Of a stretch of 22,890 nt of DNA, positions 1 through 8,126 are shown in pieces. A program made the position numbers and the translations under genes. The notes below the pieces were generated by a model, which ran no database searches, was not told the DNA's origin, and was given only the letters and a program-made list of their open reading frames with translations. How positions within the stretch are numbered: the first letter of the stretch is position 1; every line of letters begins with the position of its first letter. This DNA comes from JBMOLK01 sp049325575 (lineage in GTDB: Bacteria > Bacillota > Clostridia > Acetivibrionales > Acetivibrionaceae). The DNA is taken from positions 1 to 22,890 of the forward strand of contig JBMOLK010000029.1 of the NCBI GenBank assembly GCA_049325575.1, written 5' to 3'.

Positions 1-1376
1 TAGAGTTTAACAAGAGAACCAATACACTGGAACAGACCCAATACAAGTATACACTTCAAGACATTGAGAAACCGAATCTATTCAGGGAAATTTTTAATTA
101 TGATGAAATTCCAAAGTGTGCCTTTAACCATAGAAGGGTTCCAATGTTTCCCGCAGAGGAAATATGGATAACAGATACAACATTTAGAGATGGACAACAA
201 TCCAGGGCTCCCTATACTGTTGACCAGATTGTACACTTATTTGACCTTCTACATAGGCTTGGAGGACCAAACGGTGTAATCAGACAGTGCGAGTTTTTTC
301 TCTATAGTGATAGGGATAAAGAAGCGGTTTACAAATGTCAGGAAAAAGGATATAAGTATCCGGAGGTTACAAGCTGGATAAGAGCTACCAAAAATGACTT
401 CCAGTTGGCTAAGGATATGGGAATGAAGGAAAGCGGTATTTTAGTAAGCTGCTCCGACTACCATATTTTTAAAAAGCTCAATATGACCAGAAAACAGGCA
501 CTTGACCATTATATGGGTATCATTAAGAGCGCTATAGAAGTAGGTATAAAGCCAAGATGTCATTTTGAGGATATTACAAGAGCTGATTTTTACGGTTTTG
601 TTGTACCATTTGCGCTGGAGCTTAGAAAGCTTATGGAAGAAAGCGGGGTTCCGATAAAAATACGTGCTTGTGATACTTTGGGTTATGGAGTTGCATATCC
701 TGGAGCTGCCTTACCTAGAAGCGTACCCGGAATAATATATGGACTTAGGCATCATGCAGGGTTCCCCAGTGAGCTTATTGAGTGGCACGGACATAACGAC
801 TTTTATAAAGCTGTCAGTAATTCAGCCACTGCTTGGTTATATGGGGCTTCAAGTGTAAACTGCTCACTTTTAGGTATCGGAGAAAGAACCGGTAATACGC
901 CGCTGGAAGCAATGGTTATAGAGTATGCCCAGTTAAGGGGTACTACTAACGAAATGGATACAACAGTCATAACAGAGATAGCGGAATATTATGAAAAGGA
1001 ACTGGATTACCAAATACCACCCAGGACCCCTTTTGTTGGAAGACACTTTAATGTCACACAAGCAGGGATACATGCCGACGGACTTTTGAAAAACGAGGAA
1101 ATCTATAATATATTTGATACAGCCAAGCTCTTAAACAGGCCTGTAGGTGTTGCAATTAACCAGACATCAGGCCTTGCCGGAATAGCACATTGGATTAATA
1201 GTTATTTCGGACTGGAAGGCAATAAGAAAATTGATAAAAGGGATGAAAGAGTGGTCAGGATAAAGGATTGGGTGGACGAACAGTACAAGGTTGGACGTGT
1301 TACCGCAATAGGTGATGATGAACTTGAAGAAATAATAAGACAGATTGCACCGGAAATCTTTGACTTGGCACTTTAA
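1..1376 (+). CDS. Re-citrate synthase (DRE-TIM metallolyase), 5' truncated
   Basis: The protein probably condenses acetyl-CoA and oxaloacetate to citrate with Re stereospecificity, the enzyme used by many clostridia instead of ordinary citrate synthase. The frame is open to the window edge: 47 codons precede the first internal ATG at 144 with no stop, so the true start lies upstream and at least 457 residues are visible. Seen directly: the DRE-TIM signature DTTFRDGQQ just after position 144, a metal-binding HGHND segment near 794-808, GIGERTGNTPLEA near 880-918, and a C-terminal region with HADG (about 1071-1082). Homocitrate and isopropylmalate synthases share this fold, but the upstream LFREIF..DEIPK segment and the aconitase 32 bp downstream favour Re-citrate synthase. 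It is presumably the first visible gene of an operon with aconitase and the GntR regulator. Exact substrate is inferred, not proven. Confidence 0.82.
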   Translation, partial: EFNKRTNTLEQTQYKYTLQDIEKPNLFREIFNYDEIPKCAFNHRRVPMFPAEEIWITDTTFRDGQQSRAPYTVDQIVHLFDLLHRLGGPNGVIRQCEFFLYSDRDKEAVYKCQEKGYKYPEVTSWIRATKNDFQLAKDMGMKESGILVSCSDYHIFKKLNMTRKQALDHYMGIIKSAIEVGIKPRCHFEDITRADFYGFVVPFALELRKLMEESGVPIKIRACDTLGYGVAYPGAALPRSVPGIIYGLRHHAGFPSELIEWHGHNDFYKAVSNSATAWLYGASSVNCSLLGIGERTGNTPLEAMVIEYAQLRGTTNEMDTTVITEIAEYYEKELDYQIPPRTPFVGRHFNVTQAGIHADGLLKNEEIYNIFDTAKLLNRPVGVAINQTSGLAGIAHWINSYFGLEGNKKIDKRDERVVRIKDWVDEQYKVGRVTAIGDDELEEIIRQIAPEIFDLAL

Positions 1377-1408
1377 TAATATTGTAATAAAAATGAGGGG
1401 GAAAGAAA

Positions 1409-3337
1409 GTGGGATTAAATTTAGCACAAAAAATAATAAAAGAACATCTGGTAAGTGGGGAAATGATCCCCGGTAATGAAATATCCATAAGAATAGATCA
1501 GACTTTGACACAGGATTCTACAGGAACCATGGCTTACCTGCAGTTTGAAGCTATTGGCATACCAAGGGTAAAAACCAAAAAGTCAGTTGCTTATATTGAT
1601 CATAACACACTTCAAGCTGGCTTTGAGAATGCTGATGATCATAAGTACATTCAGACTGTTGCTTCAAAACATGGGGTATATTTCTCAAGACCGGGCAACG
1701 GAATTTGTCATCAGGTTCAATTGGAAAGGTTTGGCGTGCCTGGAATGACTCTTCTGGGTTCTGACAGTCATACTCCTACCGGTGGCGGGATTGGTATGCT
1801 GGCCATAGGAGCTGGTGGGCTTGATGTTGCAGTTGCAATGGGCGGAGGTCCATACTATCTTACAATGCCTAAGGTATGTAAGGTTGTTTTAAAAGGTAGT
1901 CTCAAACCCTGGGTCAGTGCAAAGGATATTATCCTTGAAGTATTACGTATTATGACTGTAAAAGGTGGAGTTGGCAAAGTAATTGAATATGCTGGAGAAG
2001 GTATAAAAAGCCTCACTGTTCCTGAAAGGGCTACCATAACAAATATGGGAGCGGAGCTTGGTGCGACTACATCCATATTCCCAAGTGATGAGGTGACAAA
2101 AGAGTTTCTCAAAGCACAGGGAAGGGAAAATGATTGGGTTGAATTAAAGCCTGATACAGATGCACAATATGATGAAGAAATAATTATTGAGCTTGATAAA
2201 TTAGAACCTTTGGCAGCACAGCCTCATAGTCCTGATAACGTTGCCAGGATTAAAGATATTGGAAAGATAAAGGTTGACCAGGTTGCTATCGGTAGCTGCA
2301 CAAACTCTTCATTTATGGATATGATGAAGGTGGCAAAAGTATTAAAGGGCAAGAACGTTCATCCTAATGTAAGCCTGGTTATTGCACCCGGGTCCAAACA
2401 AGTGTTGACAATGCTTGCGCAAAATGGAGCACTGGCGGATATGGTGGCAGCCGGCTCAAGAATACTGGAAAGTGCATGCGGACCATGTATAGGAATGGGT
2501 CAGGCACCCTGCACCGATGCCGTATCACTTAGGACATTTAACAGAAATTTTGAAGGCAGAAGCGGTACAAAGTCAGCCAAGGTATACCTTGTGAGCCCTG
2601 AAGTAGCTGCAGCCAGCGCCATTACAGGGGTTATGACAGACCCGAGAGAGCTGGGCGAAGCTCCTTCGATTCAAATGCCTGAAGCATTTGTTACAGATGA
2701 CAATATGGTCCTGGCACCTGCACCTGAAGGTGTTGAAGTTGAGGTAGTAAGAGGACCAAATATAAAGCCCTTCCCGGTTAATAAGGCATTGGCTGATAAA
2801 GTTGAAGGGAAGTCATTAATAAAGGTTGGAGATAATATAACAACCGACCATATTATGCCTTCAAACGCAAAACTGCTGCCCTTTAGGTCAAATGTTCCCT
2901 ATCTCGCAGAGTTTTGTCTGACTCCATGCGACCCTGATTTCCCCAAAAGGGCAAAAGAAAACGGCGGCGGATTCATCATAGGCGGATCAAATTACGGACA
3001 GGGGTCAAGCCGTGAACACGCTGCACTTGCGCCTCTTCAGTTGGGGGTAAAGGGGGTTATCGTCAAGTCCTTTGCGAGAATTCATATGGCAAACCTTATT
3101 AACTCAGGTATAATCCCAATGACGTTTGAGAATGAAGCTGACTACAATGAAATAGACATGGGAGACGAACTTCTAATTGAAAATGCAAGAGAACAAATCA
3201 AAGGCGGCAGCAAGGTTATAGTCAGGAACATAACCAAAAACAAGGATATAAAGGTTAATGTTTCACTATCCGAAAGACAGGTGGAAATGGTACTTGCCGG
3301 AGGACTTCTTAACTATACAAGGCAGCAAAGTCAATAA
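1409..3337 (+). CDS. acnA: Aconitate hydratase, short (Aquifex-type) form
   Basis: This enzyme isomerises citrate to isocitrate through cis-aconitate in the cytoplasm. The start is GTG at 1409, preceded by AGGGGG at 1395-1400. At 642 residues it is much shorter than the roughly 900-residue AcnA, matching the compact bacterial subgroup. The three [4Fe-4S] cysteines are visible: Cys297 in IGSCTNSS, and Cys357 and Cys360 in ESACGPCIGMG. Substrate-site residues include GSDSHTPT (117-124) and the swivel-domain motif QGSSREHAAL (531-540). The domain order is a catalytic iron-sulfur domain (about 1-420) followed by the swivel domain (about 465-642). It sits 32 bp after Re-citrate synthase and 32 bp before the GntR gene, so all three are probably cotranscribed. 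Isopropylmalate isomerase large subunit is related but lacks the fused swivel domain. Confidence 0.93.
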   Translation: MGLNLAQKIIKEHLVSGEMIPGNEISIRIDQTLTQDSTGTMAYLQFEAIGIPRVKTKKSVAYIDHNTLQAGFENADDHKYIQTVASKHGVYFSRPGNGICHQVQLERFGVPGMTLLGSDSHTPTGGGIGMLAIGAGGLDVAVAMGGGPYYLTMPKVCKVVLKGSLKPWVSAKDIILEVLRIMTVKGGVGKVIEYAGEGIKSLTVPERATITNMGAELGATTSIFPSDEVTKEFLKAQGRENDWVELKPDTDAQYDEEIIIELDKLEPLAAQPHSPDNVARIKDIGKIKVDQVAIGSCTNSSFMDMMKVAKVLKGKNVHPNVSLVIAPGSKQVLTMLAQNGALADMVAAGSRILESACGPCIGMGQAPCTDAVSLRTFNRNFEGRSGTKSAKVYLVSPEVAAASAITGVMTDPRELGEAPSIQMPEAFVTDDNMVLAPAPEGVEVEVVRGPNIKPFPVNKALADKVEGKSLIKVGDNITTDHIMPSNAKLLPFRSNVPYLAEFCLTPCDPDFPKRAKENGGGFIIGGSNYGQGSSREHAALAPLQLGVKGVIVKSFARIHMANLINSGIIPMTFENEADYNEIDMGDELLIENAREQIKGGSKVIVRNITKNKDIKVNVSLSERQVEMVLAGGLLNYTRQQSQ

Positions 3338-3369
3338 TAAATTGTGCTCTACAAAGGGGGAGAGCAAAG

Positions 3370-4062
3370 ATGGCAAAAATTGAACATGATGAAAGTGAAA
3401 GTTATTTACATTCGCTTAGGGCCAAGGTGTTTTACCACATTCAAAATGATATTTTAAATGGTGTGTATAAGCCTGGTGACAGCCTTACAGAGAAGAAGCT
3501 CTGCGATGAGCTTGGTGTTAGCAGGACCCCTATAAGGGAAGCAATAAGGCAGCTTGAACTTGAGGGTCTGGTTCAGTCGACTCCTAATAAAGGTGCTGTT
3601 GTTACAGGAATATCTGCTAAAGATATAGAAGAAATATTTATAATCAGAATGATGATTGAGGGGCTTGCTGCAAGATGGGCAGCAGAGAATATAACACCTG
3701 ACGAACTGGAAGAGCTAAAAGAAGCTGTAGACCTTGAGGAGTTTTATACAATGAAGAATGACACAGAGCATCTTTTAAAGTTTGACTCAAGATTTCACGA
3801 GATTATATTCAAGGCCAGCAAGAGTAAGCCGCTTATGCATGTGTTAAGGACGTTTCATCACTATGTTCAAAGAGCCAGAAATGCATCATTTGAATCACCT
3901 GGTAGAGCAGAGAAGGTGCTAAAGGAACATAAGGCGATCCTGGAAGCAATAGTTGAAAGGGATCCTGATAAGGCTGAAAGGCTGACTACAGAGCATGTTA
4001 GCAATGCTTCCATCACCTACAAAAATTTAAGCAAAGTTCAGATAAAAAACGAGGGATTATAA
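3370..4062 (+). CDS. GntR family regulator, FadR/FCD subfamily
   Basis: This is a DNA-binding transcription factor of 230 residues. The N-terminal winged helix (about 12-80) contains the typical LTEKKLCDELGVSRTPIREA segment (39-58). The C-terminal helical FCD ligand domain spans about 85-215. The residues that usually bind metal in FCD proteins can be placed at Asp139, His143, His187 and His209, which suggests a carboxylate-type ligand. Its position immediately after citrate synthase and aconitase suggests that it senses a tricarboxylate or related acid and controls this operon; that role is inference. The start ATG follows AAAGGGGGAGAG at 3354-3365. The stop codon lies in the centre of a perfect palindromic terminator, so the coding end and the terminator share bases. 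Confidence 0.9.
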   Translation: MAKIEHDESESYLHSLRAKVFYHIQNDILNGVYKPGDSLTEKKLCDELGVSRTPIREAIRQLELEGLVQSTPNKGAVVTGISAKDIEEIFIIRMMIEGLAARWAAENITPDELEELKEAVDLEEFYTMKNDTEHLLKFDSRFHEIIFKASKSKPLMHVLRTFHHYVQRARNASFESPGRAEKVLKEHKAILEAIVERDPDKAERLTTEHVSNASITYKNLSKVQIKNEGL

Positions 4063-4075
4063 TCCCTCGTTTTTT
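4044..4075 (+). terminator. Perfect 32-bp palindromic terminator overlapping the GntR stop
   Basis: The left arm AAAAAACGAGGGATTA (4044-4059) is exactly complementary to the right arm ending in CGTTTTTT (4060-4075). It ends with a T run, as in a Rho-independent terminator. The last codons of the GntR gene (Asn-Glu-Gly-Leu-stop, 4048-4062) form the left arm and the centre. The flanking A and T runs would let it work in both directions. Confidence 0.9.
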
Positions 4076-4112
4076 ACATCCAATTATGTTTATTTTCTAC
4101 TAAATACATTTT

Positions 4113-4212
4113 AGAGATAGCGAACTGTAAAGATAAACATATAATTCGCTTAAGCCTATTTGATTCAAATGGCTTGCTCATCAAATTTATCTATTTTTAC
4201 GGTTCGATCTCT
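4113..4212 (+). repeat. Interspersed palindromic repeat, full copy A
   Basis: The 100-bp element begins AGAGATAGCGAACTGTAAAG and ends GGTTCGATCTCT; its ends are imperfect inverted repeats of each other (AGAGAT, then GAACtGTAAA, then an AGATAAA-like block). An internal hairpin pairs AAGCC (4152-4156) with GGCTT (4171-4175). It is about 87% identical, by hand alignment with one gap, to the reverse complement of 15806-15904. It occupies most of the gap between the GntR terminator and the methyltransferase promoter and shows no reading frame of note. Confidence 0.85.
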
Positions 4213-4274
4213 TTAACAGTGGAATAATAAGAAGGGTTTAAGGGATTGTAAAGTTTTGGTTAAACTCAATTTGT

Positions 4275-4304
4275 TTGCGGCTTAATGCCATCATATGGTA
4301 TAAT
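4275..4304 (+). promoter_or_regulatory. Candidate sigma-A promoter for the RNA-modification cluster
   Basis: There is an exact TATAAT at 4299-4304, with TTGCGG at 4275-4280 spaced 18 bp upstream. The next start codon is 32 bp downstream. The -35 is weak and the -10 is perfect. Confidence 0.6.
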
Positions 4305-4335
4305 AGCACCGATTATATAAAAATGGAGTTGTGAT

Positions 4336-5709
4336 ATGAAACTTCCTACTGAATTTTTAGAGAAAATGAAAGCTTTGCTTGATGATAATGAGTTTGAAGA
4401 GTTTATAAAATCATACGAAGTGCCAAGATTCTATGGTCTTAGGGTAAATACTTTAAGAATAAGTGTTGATGAATTTTTAAAGATTTCACCGTTTAAGCTT
4501 GAACCAATACCCTGGACCAGGGACGGTTTTTACTACAATGAAGGGGAAAATCCGGGAAGACATCCTTACTATCATGCAGGGCTTTATTATATCCAGGAGC
4601 CTAGTGCCATGCTGCCGGGATTTGTTATGGATGCACAGCCAGGGGAGTTTGTTCTGGATCTTTGTGCTGCTCCGGGAGGTAAGACTGTGCAAATGGCAGC
4701 CGGAATGCAGGGGAAAGGATTGCTGGTAGCAAACGATATAAGTTCTGACAGGGTAAAAGCCCTGGTCAAAAATATTGAACTATGTGGTATATCAAATGCC
4801 ATAGTAACCAATGAGACACCGGATAAGCTTGCATCCAGGTTTGGTAATCTTTTTGACAGAATACTTGTTGATGCACCCTGCTCAGGTGAAGGTATGTTTA
4901 GAAAAGATGAGGATGCTGCAAAAAGCTGGGGTAAGTATAAGTGTGGACTATGCTGCAAAATGCAGAGTGAGATCCTTGAAAAAGTAGATGAAATGTTAAA
5001 ACCCGGAGGTTTTCTGGTATATTCTACATGTACATTTTCACCTGAAGAGAATGAACAGATGATTTCATATTTTTTGGATAAGTTTAAGGACTATGATCTG
5101 GTAGACATACCTAAGTTTTCAGGCATTGACAGCGGTCGGCCCGAGTGGTCGGACGGCAACAAAGAGCTTTTGAAGACCGTAAGACTATGGCCCCATAAAG
5201 TAAACGGTGAAGGACACTTTACTGCCCTTCTTAGGAAAAGAGGTCATGGCGGTATAATTAGCAACAGAATAAATGAGAATAAAACTGCTGATATTAATAA
5301 AGCTATACAGCCTTTCCATAGTTTTATCCGGGACAATTTAAACAAAGATGCTGATGGATATTTCAGTATGAAAGGAAACAACCTTTACTGTTTACCGGTT
5401 AAGCCTCCAGATCTTTCAGGTATAAAGGTGGCAAAATTCGGACTTTATTTGGGAGAAATTATAAATGGAAGATTTGAGCCTTCCCACTCATTTATTCTTT
5501 CCCTTAAAAAGGGAGACTTGAAAAATGCATTGAACTTTAGTTCTGACTCAAGTGAAGTTTTAAGATACCTTAAGGGGGAGACACTAATGATTGAAGGAAG
5601 TAAGGGTTATACTGGAGTTCTGGTAGACGGCTATACCCTTGGATGGGCCAAGCAAACCGGGGATATGCTAAAAAACTTGTACCCTAAAGGCTGGAGAAAG
5701 ATGAACTAG
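4336..5709 (+). CDS. RsmB/RsmF-like (NOL1/NOP2/Sun) RNA cytosine-C5 methyltransferase
   Basis: The protein transfers a methyl group from S-adenosylmethionine to C5 of a cytosine in rRNA or tRNA. The 457 residues show an N-terminal RNA-binding part (1-100), the SAM-binding motif VLDLCAAPGGKT (106-117), the motif IV Pro-Cys in DAPCSGEGMF (Cys182), and the motif VI catalytic cysteine in YSTCTFSPEENE (Cys232). A C-terminal region (about 300-457) looks like the PUA-like extension of RsmF-type enzymes, ending in YTGVLVDGYTLGWAKQ. The ATG is preceded by GGAG at 4325-4328. It has its own promoter at 4275-4304 and starts a three-gene run of RNA-modifying enzymes. The family is clear; which nucleotide it modifies cannot be read from sequence alone. 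Confidence 0.88.
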   Translation: MKLPTEFLEKMKALLDDNEFEEFIKSYEVPRFYGLRVNTLRISVDEFLKISPFKLEPIPWTRDGFYYNEGENPGRHPYYHAGLYYIQEPSAMLPGFVMDAQPGEFVLDLCAAPGGKTVQMAAGMQGKGLLVANDISSDRVKALVKNIELCGISNAIVTNETPDKLASRFGNLFDRILVDAPCSGEGMFRKDEDAAKSWGKYKCGLCCKMQSEILEKVDEMLKPGGFLVYSTCTFSPEENEQMISYFLDKFKDYDLVDIPKFSGIDSGRPEWSDGNKELLKTVRLWPHKVNGEGHFTALLRKRGHGGIISNRINENKTADINKAIQPFHSFIRDNLNKDADGYFSMKGNNLYCLPVKPPDLSGIKVAKFGLYLGEIINGRFEPSHSFILSLKKGDLKNALNFSSDSSEVLRYLKGETLMIEGSKGYTGVLVDGYTLGWAKQTGDMLKNLYPKGWRKMN

Positions 5710-5773
5710 CGGAGTAAGTGCCTTTTAATATTTTTGTTGTATTGGAAAGTAAAAACAGAAAGTTGGTGAGATT

Positions 5774-6505
5774 TTGAGAGAAACCCAGAGAGTTGATAAG
5801 ATACTATCGAATTTTGGATATGGCACCAGAAAAGAGATTAAGCAGCTTGTCAAATGCGGAGCAGTAAAAGTTGACGGCATCATAGTTAAGGATAGCGGTA
5901 TACATGTAGACCCAAATGAGAGCTCCATAGAGGTGTCTGGAGAGATTTTAAAGTACCGTGAATACATTTATGTTATGATGAATAAGCCTCAGGGGGTCAT
6001 ATCTGCAACCTATGACAACAAGCTTAGGACGGTAGTAGATATTTTACCTAATGAGTATAAGTGCTTTGACCTTTTTCCTGCAGGAAGACTGGATATTGAT
6101 ACCGAAGGGCTTCTTCTTATGACAAATGACGGACAGTTGGCCCATGAGCTTTTATCGCCCAAAAAGCATGTACCTAAAAGGTATTATGCCATTATTGACG
6201 GTAATGTAACCGAATCGGATGTTGAAGCCTTTAAAGAAGGCGTAGTACTTGATGATGGTTATAAGACCCTTTCTTCCAATTTATTAATATTAAAGTCAGG
6301 TGATATATCAGAGATAGAAATCGTAATCTTTGAAGGCAAATTTCACCAGGTAAAGAGGATGTTTGAGGCTGTTGGAAAGAAAGTAAAGTACTTAAAAAGG
6401 GTCGAAATGGGAAAGCTTAAGCTGGATGAGACATTAGAGACAGGACAATGCAGGGAGCTTACCGATGAGGAAATATCTTTACTTAAGGAAAGCCGAATAA
6501 ATTAA
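5774..6505 (+). CDS. RsuA/RluB/RluF-family rRNA pseudouridine synthase
   Basis: The enzyme isomerises a specific uridine in ribosomal RNA to pseudouridine. Residues 5-60 form an S4 RNA-binding domain. The catalytic domain follows, with motif I KPQGVIS (71-77) and the catalytic aspartate Asp107 in GRLDIDTEGLLLMTNDG. FEGKFHQVKRMFEAVGKKV matches the conserved C-terminal motif of this family. The 243-residue length is normal. The start appears to be TTG at 5774 after GGTG at 5765-5768; no in-frame ATG exists before the S4 domain. It follows the m5C methyltransferase by 64 bp with no terminator seen, so cotranscription is likely. Target position (16S or 23S) cannot be assigned. Confidence 0.87.
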   Translation: MRETQRVDKILSNFGYGTRKEIKQLVKCGAVKVDGIIVKDSGIHVDPNESSIEVSGEILKYREYIYVMMNKPQGVISATYDNKLRTVVDILPNEYKCFDLFPAGRLDIDTEGLLLMTNDGQLAHELLSPKKHVPKRYYAIIDGNVTESDVEAFKEGVVLDDGYKTLSSNLLILKSGDISEIEIVIFEGKFHQVKRMFEAVGKKVKYLKRVEMGKLKLDETLETGQCRELTDEEISLLKESRIN

Positions 6506-6528
6506 GCATACAGGTGGGGAAGAGAAAA

Positions 6529-7707
6529 ATGAATAAACAGAGCATAGGCAAACTATCTTTGTTCTTAACCGGTATTGAGCAAAGGTTATTGGATAACAAG
6601 GATTTTTTTAAAAAAATAACTGTTGTGTACAAATCGGGAACCAAAGAGTTTCCTGCTAATATCTGGTTAGAGAACGGAAAGTTAAAAATGAACTTTAACG
6701 GAAATACTGAAACCCTTGAGATGAACTGGATGTCTTTAAGGGTTTTAAAGCATGCTCAAAATTATGAAGCCCTTATTCTTATATATGAAGAAAGAGGCAA
6801 TACAATTATTATTGAAGCTGATGATAAAAATGTTAAGATGAAGACTAAAGAGACAAAAGCACAGGAAGAAATGTTAAGAGCGCACCATGAAGCACCACAG
6901 GTATCCAATAGAGATTATTATATTAAGGTTGGTCAGGCAGATGACTTGCTTAAGGAAATTGGAATTTTGGGGGCCAACGGGAAAATAAAAAACGACATGA
7001 TTAGAAAATATAATCAGATAGACCACTTTGTAGAACTTATAGATGATCTGATAAAAGATCTTGCAAGTGAGCATGAATCCATAACGGTTCTGGACTGCGG
7101 CTGTGGGAAATCTTATCTTACCTTTGTTTTAAACTATTACATTAAGGAAGTATTAAAGAAACCCTGTTACTTTATAGGGTTGGATTATTCCAGTACCGTA
7201 ATTGAAGCCTCAAAGAAAATGGCAGATAATTTGGGTTATCACAATATGGAGTTCAAGGTAACGGATATAAAAAACTATCAGGCATCCAGGGAAATACACC
7301 TGGTTATAAGCTTGCATGCCTGTAATACTGCAACAGATGAGGCAATAGCTTTGGCAGTAAACAATAATGTAAAATCAATGGTGATGGTTCCGTGCTGCCA
7401 GCAGGAGATATTGAATCAATATTCCTACCCTCCTTTTGAGCATATAATAAAACACGGTATACTAAAGGCTCGAATGGCTGATGTTATCACTGACGGCATA
7501 AGAGCAGTACTTTTGGAATCTTTAGGATATAAGGTTTCAATTGTAGAATACATATCTCCTATTGAGACGCCAAAAAACCTTATGATAAGAGCTCAAAAAG
7601 TACAGCCTGCAAATAATAAAATACTATCTGAATATAAAGAACTGAAAAAAATTCTCGGTATTAACCCGACACTGGAGAAACTAATCTATTTAAAACAAAA
7701 ACAGTGA
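6529..7707 (+). CDS. SAM-dependent methyltransferase of the Methyltransf_32 (METTL25/RRNAD1-like) type
   Basis: This is a predicted cytoplasmic methyltransferase of unknown substrate. The Rossmann motif I VLDCGCGKSYLTF lies at about 187-199, followed by a second strand FIGLDYS and then VISLHACNTATDEA and MVPCCQQEI, which resemble the HxC and CC motifs of this family. The first 130 residues are not recognised and may bind RNA. I chose ATG 6529 rather than GTG 6514 because GTG 6514 lies inside the ribosome site AGGTGGGGA (6512-6520), which is well spaced for 6529. It follows the pseudouridine synthase by 23 bp, so it probably belongs to the same operon, and that context suggests an RNA substrate. 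The methyltransferase call is firm; substrate is inference only. Confidence 0.78.
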   Translation: MNKQSIGKLSLFLTGIEQRLLDNKDFFKKITVVYKSGTKEFPANIWLENGKLKMNFNGNTETLEMNWMSLRVLKHAQNYEALILIYEERGNTIIIEADDKNVKMKTKETKAQEEMLRAHHEAPQVSNRDYYIKVGQADDLLKEIGILGANGKIKNDMIRKYNQIDHFVELIDDLIKDLASEHESITVLDCGCGKSYLTFVLNYYIKEVLKKPCYFIGLDYSSTVIEASKKMADNLGYHNMEFKVTDIKNYQASREIHLVISLHACNTATDEAIALAVNNNVKSMVMVPCCQQEILNQYSYPPFEHIIKHGILKARMADVITDGIRAVLLESLGYKVSIVEYISPIETPKNLMIRAQKVQPANNKILSEYKELKKILGINPTLEKLIYLKQKQ

Positions 7708-7796
7708 ATGAAACAATAAACATATACACATATTAATAAAAATGAAATAAGGCAGTAATTATATAAATTGCTATTTTGCAAGCTATAAGTGAGACT

Positions 7797-7848
7797 TTTG
7801 CACCCTATTTGGGCTTATGTTTTATACTATATAATTTTAGGGTGCAAA
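7797..7848. repeat. 11-bp perfect inverted repeat with 30-nt loop
   Basis: TTTGCACCCTA and TAGGGTGCAAA are exact reverse complements, 30 nt apart. The loop is A/T rich and contains TATACTATATAAT. The pair could be a dyad operator, a hairpin in a transcript, or the ends of a very small element; nothing in the sequence decides between these. Confidence 0.55.
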
Positions 7849-7926
7849 TGATAATTGGAGAACATGTAGTTGACTGCCAGTGTTTTTTTTAATAAAATTA
7901 ATTTGGGTTTAAAATGAAAACTAATA

Positions 7927-7967
7927 AAAAAAAGTTAATAAAAGTAAGGTTCCTGTTAACTTTTTTT
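7927..7967 (+). terminator. Candidate A/T-rich hairpin, terminator or attenuator
   Basis: A 12-bp stem pairs AAAAAAAGTTAA with TTAACTTTTTTT around a 17-nt loop, and the right arm ends in seven T residues. It could end the RNA-modification operon, though it lies 220 bp after the last gene. The low G+C of the stem keeps confidence down. Confidence 0.4.
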
Positions 7968-8126
7968 CAAAAACAACCGAATAATAATTGGAAAGAATAG
8001 TTTTGATATCGGATACACCATTTGTACATTTGATTTTAATATTTTCATAACAAAAAATAATGCAATATAAGCAGAACTTAAGGGGAAACTTTAAATTACT
8101 AAAAATCTAACGAAGAGGTGATTGTT

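Larger units (their letters stand above)
7708..8126. other. Gene-free A+T-rich region with two inverted repeats
   Basis: No convincing gene is seen in these 419 bases. Two structures stand out. TTTGCACCCTA (7797-7807) is repeated inverted as TAGGGTGCAAA (7838-7848) with a 30-nt loop. AAAAAAAGTTAA (7927-7938) pairs with TTAACTTTTTTT (7956-7967) across a 17-nt loop and could act as a weak A/T-rich terminator or attenuator. A promoter for the following gene must lie here or upstream, but no clear -35/-10 pair was found. Confidence 0.6.

Noticed and set aside
974..983. AGAGATAGCG, identical to the first ten bases of the interspersed repeat
   Set aside because: It lies within the Re-citrate synthase coding sequence, the following bases do not match the repeat, and there is no matching right end.
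4486..4958. Overlapping open frames on both strands inside the m5C methyltransferase gene
   Set aside because: They fall entirely within a gene with intact catalytic motifs and have no domain content of their own.
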